NCBI RefSeq assembly: GCF_021789175.1
Contig: NZ_CP084560.1
Location: forward strand, 2,728,001 to 2,792,000
From: Arthrobacter sp. FW306-2-2C-D06B
GTDB lineage: Bacteria; Actinomycetota; Actinomycetes; Actinomycetales; Micrococcaceae
Length of the DNA: 64,000 nucleotides
Direction of reading: 5' to 3'
Below, piece by piece: positions 8,201 to 16,944 of this stretch (position 1 is the first letter of the stretch; every line of letters starts with the position of its first letter). The notes below the pieces were generated by a model that did not search any database, was not told where the DNA came from, and worked only from the letters and a program-made list of their open reading frames with translations. A program made the translations under genes and the position numbers.

Positions 8201-9079
8201 TCAGCCCTTCATCGCGCCGGACAGCGCAAATGCGCTGCCGGACCCTCTGGCAACCACCGTGTAGAGGATAAGTACCGGGACTGAATACAAGATGGAGAAC
8301 GCGGCGAGTTCCCCATAGGCAATGGCTCCGTGCTGGCCGAAGAAGCTGAAAACAGACACCGCGGCAGGCTGCTTGGAAGTGGACAACAACAGGATGAACG
8401 GGACGAAGAAGTTCCCCCAGGCCTGGATGAAGACGAAGATGAACACCACGCCCAGCCCTTGCCCCATCAGGGGCACGACGATTCTCCGGAGCGTGGCCAA
8501 TCCCGAGGCACCGTCCATCCAGGCAGCTTCCTCCAGCTCAAGCGGCACGGAGTCCATGAAGTTCTTCGTCATCCAGATGGCCATGGGCAAGGTGGTGGTT
8601 GCCATGAAGAAGATGGTTGCCGGCATCGAGTCCAGCAATTGCAACTGCACGAACAGGCCATAGACCGGCACCATGATCGCGGTGACCGGGAGGGAGGTGC
8701 CGAACAGGATCGCGTACAGGAACGGCTTGTTGAATCGTGATTGGTAGCGGGACAGCGGATAGGCCGCGAGCACGGCGGCCACCAGGTTCACGAGCGCCGT
8801 TCCGGTTGAAAGCAGGAAGCTGTTCACGAGTGGCTGGAAGAGCAGCCCAGGCGTTAGTACGGCGGCAAAATTAGCGAACGACGGCGATTGCGGCCACCGC
8901 GTCTCGTAGCCGGCGTGCGGATCAAGGGAAGCAAGAATCAGCCACGCAAGGGGCAGCACAAAGCACACCCCGATCACGGCCAAGGCCGCGTTGGCCGCCA
9001 AGCGGACGCGGAGCCGTCCCGCGGCCACCGCCGTCGGGCTCTTCGCGGCGAGCAGCGGCGCGCGGCGCAGGGAGCTCAC
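8201..9079 (-). CDS. Carbohydrate ABC transporter permease (MalG type)
   Basis: Inner-membrane permease of a CUT1-type sugar importer, 292 residues, with about six membrane segments. The permease EAA loop is visible as ELEEAAWMDGASGLATLRRIVVP written here in part: EEAAWMDGA followed by the conserved Gly and P. The start is GTG at 9079, which overlaps the stop of the partner permease (GTGA). The open frame continues far upstream to 9862, but that part is out of phase with the partner gene and is spurious. No ATPase is encoded nearby, so the importer probably uses a shared MsiK-like ATPase from elsewhere. Confidence 0.9.
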   Translation of the reverse strand: MSSLRRAPLLAAKSPTAVAAGRLRVRLAANAALAVIGVCFVLPLAWLILASLDPHAGYETRWPQSPSFANFAAVLTPGLLFQPLVNSFLLSTGTALVNLVAAVLAAYPLSRYQSRFNKPFLYAILFGTSLPVTAIMVPVYGLFVQLQLLDSMPATIFFMATTTLPMAIWMTKNFMDSVPLELEEAAWMDGASGLATLRRIVVPLMGQGLGVVFIFVFIQAWGNFFVPFILLLSTSKQPAAVSVFSFFGQHGAIAYGELAAFSILYSVPVLILYTVVARGSGSAFALSGAMKG

Positions 9080-10002
9080 GATTTTGCCCCGCGGATCAGC
9101 CTGACGTAGACGGCACCGAAGACCATGCCGATCAGGATCAATACCGAAGCGATCGCGGTGCCGTAGCCGATGTCTCCGAGCTTGAATGCTTCCTGGTACG
9201 CCAGCACGGGCAAGGTGGTGCTCGCGTTGGAGGGACCACCGGCCGTCATCACCCAGATGAGGGTGAAGACTGCGAGGGTTTGGAGGGTGATCAGCATGAG
9301 GTTGGTGGCGATGCTGCCGCGGATGATCGGAAGGGTGATGAAGGCCAGACGTTGCCAACCCCCGGCGCCGTCCATGAGTGCGGCTTCGGAAATGTCGCGC
9401 GGGACCTGGGAAAGCGCCGCCCTGTAGACCAGCATCGAGAATGCGGTGCCGCGCCAGACATTGGCCAGGACGATGGCGGCCATCGGAAAGGCATAGAGCC
9501 AGTTGGCGCCCTGGACACCTAACATTCCCAAGAGCTGGTTGAGCGTGCCGTCCTGGCTGAAGTACGCGTAGGCCGCGAAGGCCGCCACGATCTCCGGCAG
9601 TATCCACGATGCGACCACCGCCGTGCCCACCAGCGACGCCGTGGCTCCCCCGGATCTGGTCATCAACAGGGCGATGCCCAGGCCCAGCGCGTTCTGTCCG
9701 AGGATCGCGGAAACCACCACGAAGACTACCGTCAGCCATGCCGAGAGCGGGAAGACGGAATCCGTCAGCATCCGGGCGTAGTTGTCCAGGCCGACCCATT
9801 GGGGGTTCACGGCAGCCTTGCCGGACAATGCGGCGTTGGTGAAGGAGGCGTAGAAGGACCACGCCACAGGTGCCAACATGAAGAGTGCCAGCAGCAGGAT
9901 TGACGGTACTACCGGCAGCAAGCGGAGCCTGCGACGCAGGGACCTCTGGATTGGAGATCTGCGTCGCAGCAAACCGCGACCGAAGGAATCAGGGACTGCC
10001 AT
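9076..10002 (-). CDS. Carbohydrate ABC transporter permease (MalF type)
   Basis: The 308-residue partner permease of the CUT1 sugar importer. It has an Arg-rich cytosolic N-terminus, then about six membrane segments, and the EAA loop ISEAALMDGAGGWQRLAFI near residue 210. It lies three bases downstream of the binding-protein stop codon and overlaps the next permease by four bases, so the three genes are translationally coupled. The substrate cannot be read from the sequence. Confidence 0.9.
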   Translation of the reverse strand: MAVPDSFGRGLLRRRSPIQRSLRRRLRLLPVVPSILLLALFMLAPVAWSFYASFTNAALSGKAAVNPQWVGLDNYARMLTDSVFPLSAWLTVVFVVVSAILGQNALGLGIALLMTRSGGATASLVGTAVVASWILPEIVAAFAAYAYFSQDGTLNQLLGMLGVQGANWLYAFPMAAIVLANVWRGTAFSMLVYRAALSQVPRDISEAALMDGAGGWQRLAFITLPIIRGSIATNLMLITLQTLAVFTLIWVMTAGGPSNASTTLPVLAYQEAFKLGDIGYGTAIASVLILIGMVFGAVYVRLIRGAKS

Positions 10003-10005
10003 GCG

Positions 10006-11361
10006 TCATTTCTGCATGACCTTGGTGTCGCCGACGAGTTTCTTGACCGAAGCGTCGTATTCGGCTGCCGCCTCCGCCGGGCTTTGTTTGCCGGTGATGA
10101 CGGCCTCGGTCGCCTGTTGGACGGCGAGGGAAATCTTCGGATAGTCAGCGGTCGCCGGGCGATAGTGCGTGACGCCCACCAGATTGGAAACATCCTTCAC
10201 GAAAGGGTTGGCCGCTTGGTAACCGGGATCGGACGCAACATCCGTGCGGACGGCGATCTGGGAATTGTTGACGTCGAAGGCCAAGGCGTTTTTCTTGTTC
10301 ACGGCAGTGGTCAGGAACTTGAAGGCCAGGTCCGGGCTTTTGGTCTTCGCACCAACGGCGAGCGTCCAACCACCGGACATGCTCACACCGCCGGGATCCT
10401 GCCCGAACTGGGTGGGGAACTTGGCTACTCCCATATCCTGGGCATACCCGGCCCATTCGTAGGAACCGCCCTTCTGCCAGAACGACGGCGCGTACGAGCC
10501 TTCCACGGTGGCGCCCATTTTGCCTTGCGGCAGCCACTGTCCAAAGACTTTCTTCCACACATTCGAATCGAGGGCGTCCGCGGGGGTCACGGAAAGCTTC
10601 TCGTCGTAGAGGGTCTTGAGGAACTGGAGTGAATCGGTGAATCCCTTGGATCCCACCACCCACTTCTTGTCGCTTTCCGAATAGAGGGAGCTTCCCGTTC
10701 CATAAAGCAGTTCGTAGAAGCTCTGCATGACCGTTCCCTCACCGGTGCCTTTTCCGGCGTACATGCTGAAGGGAATCACACCCGGATCCGCGGCCTTCAT
10801 TTTGCGGGCCGCGGCGAGGATGTCATCCCAGGTTTTCGGCTGCCAGGGCAACGGGATCCCGGCCTTTTGGAGGACTGTCTTGTTGTACCAAATCGCCCTG
10901 GTGTCGGTGCCGAGCGGGACGGCATAGAGACTTCCGTCGTCACCGCGTCCCGCGGCTTTGGCACCCTCGTTGAACTTGGACCACTCATCCCAAGCGGCTA
11001 GTTGCGAGTCGAGTTTGAACAAGTATCCGGCGTCGACGTCCGATCGGACCTTGAAGGTGTCCTCGTAAAAGACATCCGGAGCGGTGTCCGGGGATCGCTG
11101 GGACAGCGCAAGCTTGGTGCCGTAGTCGTCGTCGTTGGCTTGGATGGGCTCGAGGTCCACCGTGACGCCGGCGTTTGCCGCCTCGAATTCCTGCTTCGCG
11201 TCCTGGAAGACCTTGTCCAGGGCGGTGAAGGAGTCCGTCTTTTGATAGACGATCTTGATGGTTTGTTTGCTGACAGCTTGCGGTTGAGTGGAACAGGCGG
11301 CCGAGGCCAAAAGACCTACGACGCCGAGCAGTGCTGCTCCGATCCGGACTGGGCGACGCAT
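10006..11361 (-). CDS. Sugar ABC transporter substrate-binding lipoprotein (family 1)
   Basis: A 451-residue extracellular binding protein for the adjacent CUT1 permeases. It begins with a signal peptide and lipobox (MRRPVRIGAALLG, then LLASAAC with the lipid-modified Cys), so it is anchored to the outer face of the membrane. The body has family-1 features such as VYEDTFKVRSDV-like and AIWYNKTVLQKAGI segments and a conserved YAVPLGTDTRA. The ATG at 11361 has GGAG upstream. The open frame extends 28 codons further without a ribosome site. The ROK repressor gene ends about 100 bases upstream, and the sugar is unknown. Confidence 0.9.
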   Translation of the reverse strand: MRRPVRIGAALLGVVGLLASAACSTQPQAVSKQTIKIVYQKTDSFTALDKVFQDAKQEFEAANAGVTVDLEPIQANDDDYGTKLALSQRSPDTAPDVFYEDTFKVRSDVDAGYLFKLDSQLAAWDEWSKFNEGAKAAGRGDDGSLYAVPLGTDTRAIWYNKTVLQKAGIPLPWQPKTWDDILAAARKMKAADPGVIPFSMYAGKGTGEGTVMQSFYELLYGTGSSLYSESDKKWVVGSKGFTDSLQFLKTLYDEKLSVTPADALDSNVWKKVFGQWLPQGKMGATVEGSYAPSFWQKGGSYEWAGYAQDMGVAKFPTQFGQDPGGVSMSGGWTLAVGAKTKSPDLAFKFLTTAVNKKNALAFDVNNSQIAVRTDVASDPGYQAANPFVKDVSNLVGVTHYRPATADYPKISLAVQQATEAVITGKQSPAEAAAEYDASVKKLVGDTKVMQK

Positions 11362-11465
11362 GACGCTCCGATCTTCAAGCGGCTGCAGCCCCCCACACTT
11401 CAGCTGGCCCAGCCTGTTGCCGATATTGATAATGCAGCCCTGCAACGCAGGACGTCGAGAAGGCC

Positions 11466-12719
11466 TCAGCCTTCCAACAGGAGCCGCTGGGCGCGCGGCG
11501 CAAGCGTATGTTCCAGCACCAGGCAGGCCGCCCCGATGGCGCCGACGTCCTCGCCCACTCCGGTCCCCACAACCTCGATGCCATGGATGCTGTTGGCGGC
11601 ACTGTTGGCGGCGAGCAGGGGAGGAATGCGATCCAGGTAACGTTCGGACATCCGGCCCCAGAACGGACCGCCGAAGACGACGCGTTCGACGTCGAGCGTG
11701 TTGGTCACCACCGCGACCGCCCGGGCAACCAGCACGGCTGACTTGTCTATGATCGCGATGGCGCGTTCGTCACCCGCATCCGCGGCATCGCAAAGCCGGG
11801 CGAAGCCTTCCTGGACTTCCGGGCCCTCGGTGCCTTTGCGGCCGCCGTTCAGGACACCTTGCTCTTCGGCTTCGGCCACGAGGACCTGCGGGATGCAGGA
11901 AGACTTGACGCAACCGCGCAGGCCGCAATCGCAGGGGGGTCCGTCCGGATCGACAATGATGTGTCCGATTTCACCGGCGTTGCCGGATGTTCCGCGGACA
12001 ACTTCGTCGTTCAAGACGATGCCGCAGCCGATGCCGGTGCCCATATACATGAAAATGAAACTTCCGGTGCCGCTGGCCCCGCCGGCCCAGGTTTCGGCGA
12101 CGGCCGCGCTGGTGACGTCCTTGTCGACAAGGGTCTCGAGCCCGGTGGCTTCGGCGAGGGCGTCCCTGAGGTGCACCCGGTCCCAGCCCGTCAAGAGGGG
12201 CGGATCCACGACGGTACCCTCATCAAGGTCAATTGGCCCCGGCGCCGCGACGCCAAGTCCCGCGATCTTGGCCGTATCAACACCGGAATCTTCGATCAGC
12301 GCCTTGATTTCCTCCGCTATTGCGGCGATGATGCGCTGTGGATCGCTTCCGGTCGGCGTGGGAATCCTGGAGTGCTTCACAACGTCGCCCACCAGGTCCA
12401 GGACCACCGTGGTGATGACTGCGGGGTCAAGATGGACGCCAAGTGCGTACATTCCGGAAGGGTTCAGGCGCAGGATGGTGCGGGGCTTACCCGGACCGCT
12501 GCCTTCCTTGCCTGCTTCGACAATGAGATGTTGATCCAGGAGGCGGCGGGAGATATTCGAAATAGTCTGGGGAGAAAGGCCGACGATCTGGGCGAGTTCC
12601 ACCCGGCTCAGTCCGCCCGACGAGCGCCTGATTGCGTCGAGAATGACGGTCAGATTGAAGTCCCCCATGCGGGGCAGATTGGTTCCGCGCCTCGGAGTCG
12701 GCTGGCGGATCTCAGTCAC
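11466..12719 (-). CDS. ROK-family transcriptional repressor
   Basis: A 417-residue ROK regulator (NagC/XylR type) with an N-terminal winged helix-turn-helix (SRVELAQIVGLSPQTISNIS, about residues 37-56) and a sugar-kinase-like domain. The zinc motif is present as CDCGLRGC, preceded by GNAGEIGH. The usual DIGGTK phosphate loop is replaced by VHLDPAVITT, which argues for a sensor rather than a kinase. The GTG start at 12719 has AGGGGA upstream. It lies just upstream of, and on the same strand as, the sugar ABC genes and probably controls them in response to their sugar. Confidence 0.9.
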   Translation of the reverse strand: MTEIRQPTPRRGTNLPRMGDFNLTVILDAIRRSSGGLSRVELAQIVGLSPQTISNISRRLLDQHLIVEAGKEGSGPGKPRTILRLNPSGMYALGVHLDPAVITTVVLDLVGDVVKHSRIPTPTGSDPQRIIAAIAEEIKALIEDSGVDTAKIAGLGVAAPGPIDLDEGTVVDPPLLTGWDRVHLRDALAEATGLETLVDKDVTSAAVAETWAGGASGTGSFIFMYMGTGIGCGIVLNDEVVRGTSGNAGEIGHIIVDPDGPPCDCGLRGCVKSSCIPQVLVAEAEEQGVLNGGRKGTEGPEVQEGFARLCDAADAGDERAIAIIDKSAVLVARAVAVVTNTLDVERVVFGGPFWGRMSERYLDRIPPLLAANSAANSIHGIEVVGTGVGEDVGAIGAACLVLEHTLAPRAQRLLLEG

Positions 12720-12735
12720 GGATTCCCCTAAAATC

Positions 12736-12743
12736 ATTCGAAT
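12736..12743. promoter_or_regulatory. ATTCGAAT palindrome upstream of the ROK gene
   Basis: ATTCGAAT is embedded in TCATTCGAATAA, 17 bases before the ROK start codon. The position suits autoregulation by the ROK protein. It is short, so chance is possible. Confidence 0.3.
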
Positions 12744-12848
12744 AAAGCTGTTGCATTTGCATCGTACGGCACGTGTGCTTGTCCCGGTATGCCCACACGC
12801 TGCCCGCGCGTAACGGACCCGGATATTGCCGATGGGAGGCCCCGGAAT

Positions 12849-13736
12849 ATGGCACTGATGCCCCAGGCCGAGCTGGACGTCACTGAGGGGTTGGTGAGGA
12901 GTTTGCTCGAGGAGCAGCTGCCCGGGCTCTCGCACCTTCCGTTGGAGCTGGTGGCCAACGGCTGGGACAACGTCATGTACCGGCTTGGCGAGGAGTGGGC
13001 CGTGCGCTTGCCCCGCCGGGAGGCAGCCGCGCAGTTGATCCTGCATGAACAGCAATATCTCCCGGGGTATGCCAGGCGTTCCCCTGCGCCCCTCCCCAGT
13101 CCCATCCACTCTGGCCGGCCATCTGCGGCTTATCCATGGCCATGGAGCGTGACTCCCTGGCTGGAAGGACGCTCCGCGGTGCTTGTCTCCCAAGCGTCAC
13201 GGAATGTGGTGGCCGAGGACCTTGCCGCGTTCCTCCTCGCCATGCATGTTCCCGCCGTGCCGGGCGCGCCGGTCAATCCCGTCCGCGGGGTGCCTTTGGC
13301 AGCGAGGTCTGACGCGGTCATGGACCGGCTCGACGATTCCAACCATTATCCGCAGGCGGTCCGGTTGCGGACGATCTGGTCCGAGGCCTGCCTGGCCCCG
13401 CCGTGGAGCGGGCCCGGGCTGTGGCTGCATGGAGATCTTCACCCGGCGAACGTCCTCCTCCGCCCCGATGGCCGGCTCGCGGCCGTCGTCGACTTCGGAG
13501 ACCTCGGCGCCGGGGATCCCGCCGTCGATCTGGCCGTCGCGTGGCTGATGTTCGACGACGGCGCGCGGCACCGCTTCATGGCGGCGCTCGGTCGCGCTGT
13601 GGATGCCGCTACGTGGGCCCGGGCCCGCGGCTGGGCCGTGGTCCTCGCGACGGCGATGGTCAGTTTCTCGGATGACAATCCGGAGATGGCTGGAATCGGG
13701 CACTTCGGGGTGGATCAGTTGCTGCTTGAGCGCTGA
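12849..13736 (+). CDS. Aminoglycoside phosphotransferase-fold kinase
   Basis: A 295-residue protein of the aminoglycoside phosphotransferase/choline kinase fold. Kinase motifs are in order: the lysine-bearing VRLPRREAA near residue 55, the catalytic loop LHGDLHPANVLL near residue 200, and the metal-binding VVDFGDLGAGDPAVDLA near residue 220. The ATG at 12849 follows a GGGAGG ribosome site. It is divergent from the ROK gene. The substrate is unknown: relatives phosphorylate antibiotics, sugars or choline, and nothing here shows resistance. Confidence 0.82.
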   Translation: MALMPQAELDVTEGLVRSLLEEQLPGLSHLPLELVANGWDNVMYRLGEEWAVRLPRREAAAQLILHEQQYLPGYARRSPAPLPSPIHSGRPSAAYPWPWSVTPWLEGRSAVLVSQASRNVVAEDLAAFLLAMHVPAVPGAPVNPVRGVPLAARSDAVMDRLDDSNHYPQAVRLRTIWSEACLAPPWSGPGLWLHGDLHPANVLLRPDGRLAAVVDFGDLGAGDPAVDLAVAWLMFDDGARHRFMAALGRAVDAATWARARGWAVVLATAMVSFSDDNPEMAGIGHFGVDQLLLER

Positions 13737-13739
13737 CGC

Positions 13740-14885
13740 CTAAAGCTTAACGCTGCGCGTCACGGTGAATTTCGGGTTCCGGCCGATTTCGGTGGTGGGG
13801 CCGATCAACCTTTCCAACGCCGCGCGATACTGCAAGTGGCTGTTGTAGACAGTCCAGAGTTCGCCGCCGGAAGCCAGGACCCGTGCCGCCGCATCAAACA
13901 TCTTGATGGCCGCGCCGGCGTGGACGCTCGCTCCGAGGTGGAACGGGGGGTTCAGCAGGATGAGGTCGGCGCTGGCAGATTCAAAGGTGGACATGGCATC
14001 GTCCTGGACAACCGTGATTCGATCTGACAGCCCGTTGGCTGCCGCGGTTTCCCGGGCCGACGCCACTGCCGCGGCCGATTGGTCCGTCGCGGTAACCCGG
14101 GCCTTGGGACGGTTCCGGGCGTACATCGTGGCGAGTATCCCGGTCCCGCAGCCAAGGTCCACGGCGTGGCGGGCTTCGGGGATACTTTCCAGGAAGCCCA
14201 AGAGGAAGCGCGTGCCGATATCCAGCTTCGTGCCTGAAAACGCACCCCCGTGGGCGCAGACCGTGATCCCCAGCTCGCTGTTCTGCTCCGAGACCGGGAA
14301 GGGCTCGGGGGTGTCCGGCCGCTTGGGACCGGCAGCAAGCAGGACACGCGACTTCCGCTGCGCGAGCTGCGGTTGGACGGATTCGAAGCGTCGTTCAAGG
14401 ACGGCGTTCATCCCCAGGGACGTGTGTTTGACGCGACCTCCGGCGAGCAGGACGGCTCCTGGCGCTGCAAAGCGCGCAACGGCGTCGACGATTTCTTCCA
14501 GCTCCGCGAGGGCCTTGGGGAGCTGCATGATCACCAGTTCCGCGCCGTCGAGCAAGCCGGCGCCCAGCTCGAACTGGTCAAAGCGGCCGGACAGTCCGGA
14601 CGCCTCGGCGTTCCGTTGCAGCGCGAGCCTGCCGACGTACAGGTCTTGGGTCACCCGGACGTGCCCGACGCCGAGGGCCGCCAAAGCGCCCAGCGTCAGG
14701 GCTCCGTAGCGGTCACCGATCACCGCAACGCGGGTTTCCGGATCAACGACGTAGGCCGCCGCGGTCTCGAGGAGGAGCCGATCGGAGGCGTCGTGCGCCT
14801 GCAGGTTCTCCGCCTCGACGTCGGGGAAGCGGCGGAGGGTGCCGAACAGCGTCCCAAGGTGTACATCCAGCTCGGTCAAGGTCAC
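13740..14885 (-). CDS. RsmC/RlmG-type SAM-dependent methyltransferase
   Basis: A 381-residue protein with two halves, as in RsmC/RlmG rRNA guanine N2-methyltransferases. The N-terminal half is a degenerate methyltransferase fold (AVIGDRYGALTLGALAALG). The C-terminal half has the SAM site DLGCGTGILA and the catalytic NPPF motif. The start is GTG at 14885. No ribosome site lies nearby, but TAGATT eight bases upstream could be the -10 of a leaderless transcript. The gene converges with the phosphotransferase, leaving a 3-base gap. An rRNA target is likely from the family; the exact nucleotide is not. Confidence 0.82.
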   Translation of the reverse strand: MTLTELDVHLGTLFGTLRRFPDVEAENLQAHDASDRLLLETAAAYVVDPETRVAVIGDRYGALTLGALAALGVGHVRVTQDLYVGRLALQRNAEASGLSGRFDQFELGAGLLDGAELVIMQLPKALAELEEIVDAVARFAAPGAVLLAGGRVKHTSLGMNAVLERRFESVQPQLAQRKSRVLLAAGPKRPDTPEPFPVSEQNSELGITVCAHGGAFSGTKLDIGTRFLLGFLESIPEARHAVDLGCGTGILATMYARNRPKARVTATDQSAAAVASARETAAANGLSDRITVVQDDAMSTFESASADLILLNPPFHLGASVHAGAAIKMFDAAARVLASGGELWTVYNSHLQYRAALERLIGPTTEIGRNPKFTVTRSVKL

Positions 14886-15087
14886 GATGCACCAATCTAT
14901 CCCCCTCAGGAACCCTCGACAACACAGGGGTGGCGGAGGAAGGTAGAGATTGCAAGTAATCGACCGTCTGACCGCTGCTGCCGGCACGGCACGCGCCACA
15001 GCAGCCCGGACACCAGGGTCCGCTGCGAAGGGCGAGCCACGTTGCGGACCTCGAAGATCAGGCTCCCACTCCCCTTGTGAGCAGACC

Positions 15088-15465
15088 ATGACTGTCAACC
15101 TCGTCACTCAGCTTGAAGTAAAGTCGCACAATTCCCCAGATGAAATCCGGCGGCCGGAGAAGACCGTGGTGGAAAACGTCACTGTCGGTGACTACACGAT
15201 AGGCCGCTTCACGTTCGAGCCAGGCTGGACGTGGGCCGATTGCATCAAGCCGGTGGTGCAAACCGATTCCTGCCAGGCCAACCACGTAGGGTACTGCCTT
15301 TCCGGTGCACTGGAAGTCGAGACCACCGACGGCAAGAAGATCAGCATCTCCAAAGGAGATTCATACACCATCCCGCCGGGACACAATGCGTGGGTTGTAG
15401 GCGACGAGACCTACTCGGCGATCGAGTTTGTCAGCGCAGCAGAATATGCAGTCAAGCCCGAGTAG
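15088..15465 (+). CDS. Cupin-domain protein
   Basis: A 125-residue single-domain cupin. The barrel motifs are FEPGWTWADCIKPVV, then YCLSGALEVET and the second motif IPPGHNAWVVGDE. Metal-binding histidines are only partly conserved (one in NHVGYCLSG and one in PPGHNAW), so enzyme activity is uncertain. I chose the ATG at 15088, with a weak GAGCAG upstream; the open frame extends to 14950 through a segment without protein-like character. The gene stands alone and is followed within five bases by a 68-bp palindromic element. Confidence 0.75.
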   Translation: MTVNLVTQLEVKSHNSPDEIRRPEKTVVENVTVGDYTIGRFTFEPGWTWADCIKPVVQTDSCQANHVGYCLSGALEVETTDGKKISISKGDSYTIPPGHNAWVVGDETYSAIEFVSAAEYAVKPE

Positions 15466-15470
15466 CACGG

Positions 15471-15538
15471 ACCCAACTAGCTCGCATTTGTTGTCGTTTT
15501 GAGGGCCGAAAACGACGTTAACTGCGAGCTACTTGGGT
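15471..15538. repeat. 68-bp REP-like palindromic element
   Basis: The outer arms ACCCAACTAGCTCGCA (15471-15486) and 15523-15538 pair over 16 bases with one mismatch. The inner arms GTCGTTTT (15493-15500) and AAAACGAC (15509-15516) pair perfectly around an 8-base loop. A 6-base bulge separates the two stems. It follows the cupin stop codon and has no T-tract. The shape fits a dispersed intergenic palindrome rather than a terminator, but copy number cannot be judged from one window. Confidence 0.5.
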
Positions 15539-15566
15539 GCATCCGGCGCTTCCCACGGAGAAACAA

Positions 15567-15600
15567 AAAAGGGAACCACCCTTTCGGGTGATTCCCTTTT
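15567..15600 (-). terminator. Intrinsic terminator of tRNA-Ala
   Basis: On the minus strand GGGAAUCACCC pairs with GGGUGGUUCCC (one G-U wobble) around a GAAA tetraloop and is followed by a run of six U. The wobble pairs only on this strand, which fixes the direction. It lies directly downstream of the tRNA. Confidence 0.9.
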
Positions 15601-15606
15601 CTTCGG

Positions 15607-15679
15607 TGGAGCTGAGGGGACTCGAACCCCTGACCCCCTGCATGCCATGCAGGTGCGCTACCAGCTGCGCCACAGCCCC
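15607..15679 (-). tRNA. tRNA-Ala (anticodon GGC)
   Basis: A 73-base cloverleaf. The acceptor arm GGGGCUG pairs with CAGCUCC with one G-U pair, the anticodon stem CCUGC/GCAGG holds the loop AUGGCAU (anticodon GGC), and the T loop is GGUUCGAGUCC. The 3' CCA is not fully encoded (ACCG follows). The sequence is identical to the copy at 57038-57110. Confidence 0.97.
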
Positions 15680-15892
15680 GAACTTTGCCCTCAGGGACTT
15701 CCATCCCCGCCGGAGCAACTCGTCAATACTAAACCACAACAATGTGAGATACGAAATCGGACCCGGCGGCCTCGGGACAGATGAGGTGCGGTCGATTGCT
15801 CGGCCGCACCTCCCCCCATTCCTGCCCTTCAGCTTGCTGTCGCAATCGCAACGAGCCACTGCACTGAAGTGTAGAGACTGAGCGGCCATTAA

Positions 15893-15914
15893 ACAAACCG
15901 TTCAACCGGTTTAT
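15893..15914. promoter_or_regulatory. ARE/ArpA-box-like 22-bp site at the 3' end of the epimerase gene
   Basis: Two 11-base half-sites abut: ACAAACCGTTC and AACCGGTTTAT. Against the ArpA half-site GGYCGGTWYGK, the left half (read on the minus strand) matches 9 of 11 and the right 8 of 11. The geometry is the same as at 18567 and 19261. It overlaps the epimerase stop codon and has no obvious promoter to control. Confidence 0.5.
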
Positions 15915-16861
15915 GACCGGGCGGGCTCCCTCGGTACTTGGTAAGAAGAAGCAAATTCGCCAAGGGCGCTGCCGAACGTTTCCGGTTCACGCCCCGAGAT
16001 CCGCCAAAGGCGTTCAGAGGAGTACCAGTGATCTTTCGTCACCAAGTCAATCTGATGCCCGCTGAATCCTGCGGCGCGCAAGGCCGAGCCGGCACGTTCG
16101 TCATCCCCCAGGAACGTCGGATATTCCACACCGCATACCCGGGCAACGTTCTGCAGGAGGAATGACACAGGAACCGGTTCCGGATATGCGGCGTGGAAAG
16201 CGCGCCCGGGTTGTCCGGGCGCCAGCGCAAGCCCGGAAAGCAACCCTCCCAGCGCCTCCACGCCGATGAGCGAAAGCAGCGCCGAACCATCACCCGGCCA
16301 CCCTCCAGCCACTTTCATCAGTTTGAGCAGCCCCGGTACAAACCAGCGGTCTCCCGCGCCGAACACGAGGTTGGGACGAACAACTTCGCCGCCGTAGCCG
16401 AGAACCAATTGTTCGGCGACGGCGCGGCTGGCGCTGGCCACCGAGGCCGGGTGATAGCCGGCTTCGGATTCAAGGATGCCGCGGTGAGGGCCGCTCCCAT
16501 AAACGCTGCAAGTGCTGACATAGATCAGCCGGGCAACTCCGGCCCGCCGGCACTGCTCGACGACGTGACCGGTGCCGGCCTCGTTGATCTCTTGGGCAAG
16601 GCGAGGCTCGGAGCCCACATAGGATGCGGCGTGGATGACAACATCCGTATCGCGCAAGAAAGGGCTCAGGCTCCCCGGGACGGAAATGTCGGCGGTCGCA
16701 ATGGTAGCGTTATTGTTTCGTAGTCTTGCAGGCGGTTTTCGTGAGAGTGCCACAACGTGCGCCCCTCCGGATCCGGCGAGCGAGGCTACAACCCGGCTTC
16801 CAATGAAGCCTGACGAACCCAGGACCAGGACCCGGGGCACATGGTCAACACGTGTCGACAT
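15911..16861 (-). CDS. NAD(P)-dependent epimerase/dehydratase-family oxidoreductase, candidate butyrolactone-pathway reductase
   Basis: A 316-residue extended-SDR enzyme. The NAD(P) site is VLVLGSSGFIGSRVV near residue 11, followed by DVVIHAASYVGSE and the active-site region YVSTCSVYGSG. The canonical catalytic YxxxK is replaced by a SASRAVAEQ segment, so the chemistry may differ from true epimerases. The ATG at 16861 follows GGGGGCC. It is divergent from a butyrolactone-receptor-like TetR gene, with an 83-base gap, and is near an AfsA homologue. In Streptomyces, butyrolactone clusters include reductases of this and the SDR family; that role here is inferred from context. Confidence 0.75.
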   Translation of the reverse strand: MSTRVDHVPRVLVLGSSGFIGSRVVASLAGSGGAHVVALSRKPPARLRNNNATIATADISVPGSLSPFLRDTDVVIHAASYVGSEPRLAQEINEAGTGHVVEQCRRAGVARLIYVSTCSVYGSGPHRGILESEAGYHPASVASASRAVAEQLVLGYGGEVVRPNLVFGAGDRWFVPGLLKLMKVAGGWPGDGSALLSLIGVEALGGLLSGLALAPGQPGRAFHAAYPEPVPVSFLLQNVARVCGVEYPTFLGDDERAGSALRAAGFSGHQIDLVTKDHWYSSERLWRISGREPETFGSALGEFASSYQVPREPARS

Positions 16862-16944
16862 GGCCCCCGCCGATCCTCGGGTCCGTCGGTTTCATGTACT
16901 CAAGTATCCCGGACGCAGAAACCGGAGAGGTCTCCACGCGGATC

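Noticed and set aside
8201..9862. A 553-codon frame containing the MalG-type permease
   Set aside because: The part above 9079 overlaps the MalF-type permease gene in another phase; the GTG at 9079 fits the gene end overlap.
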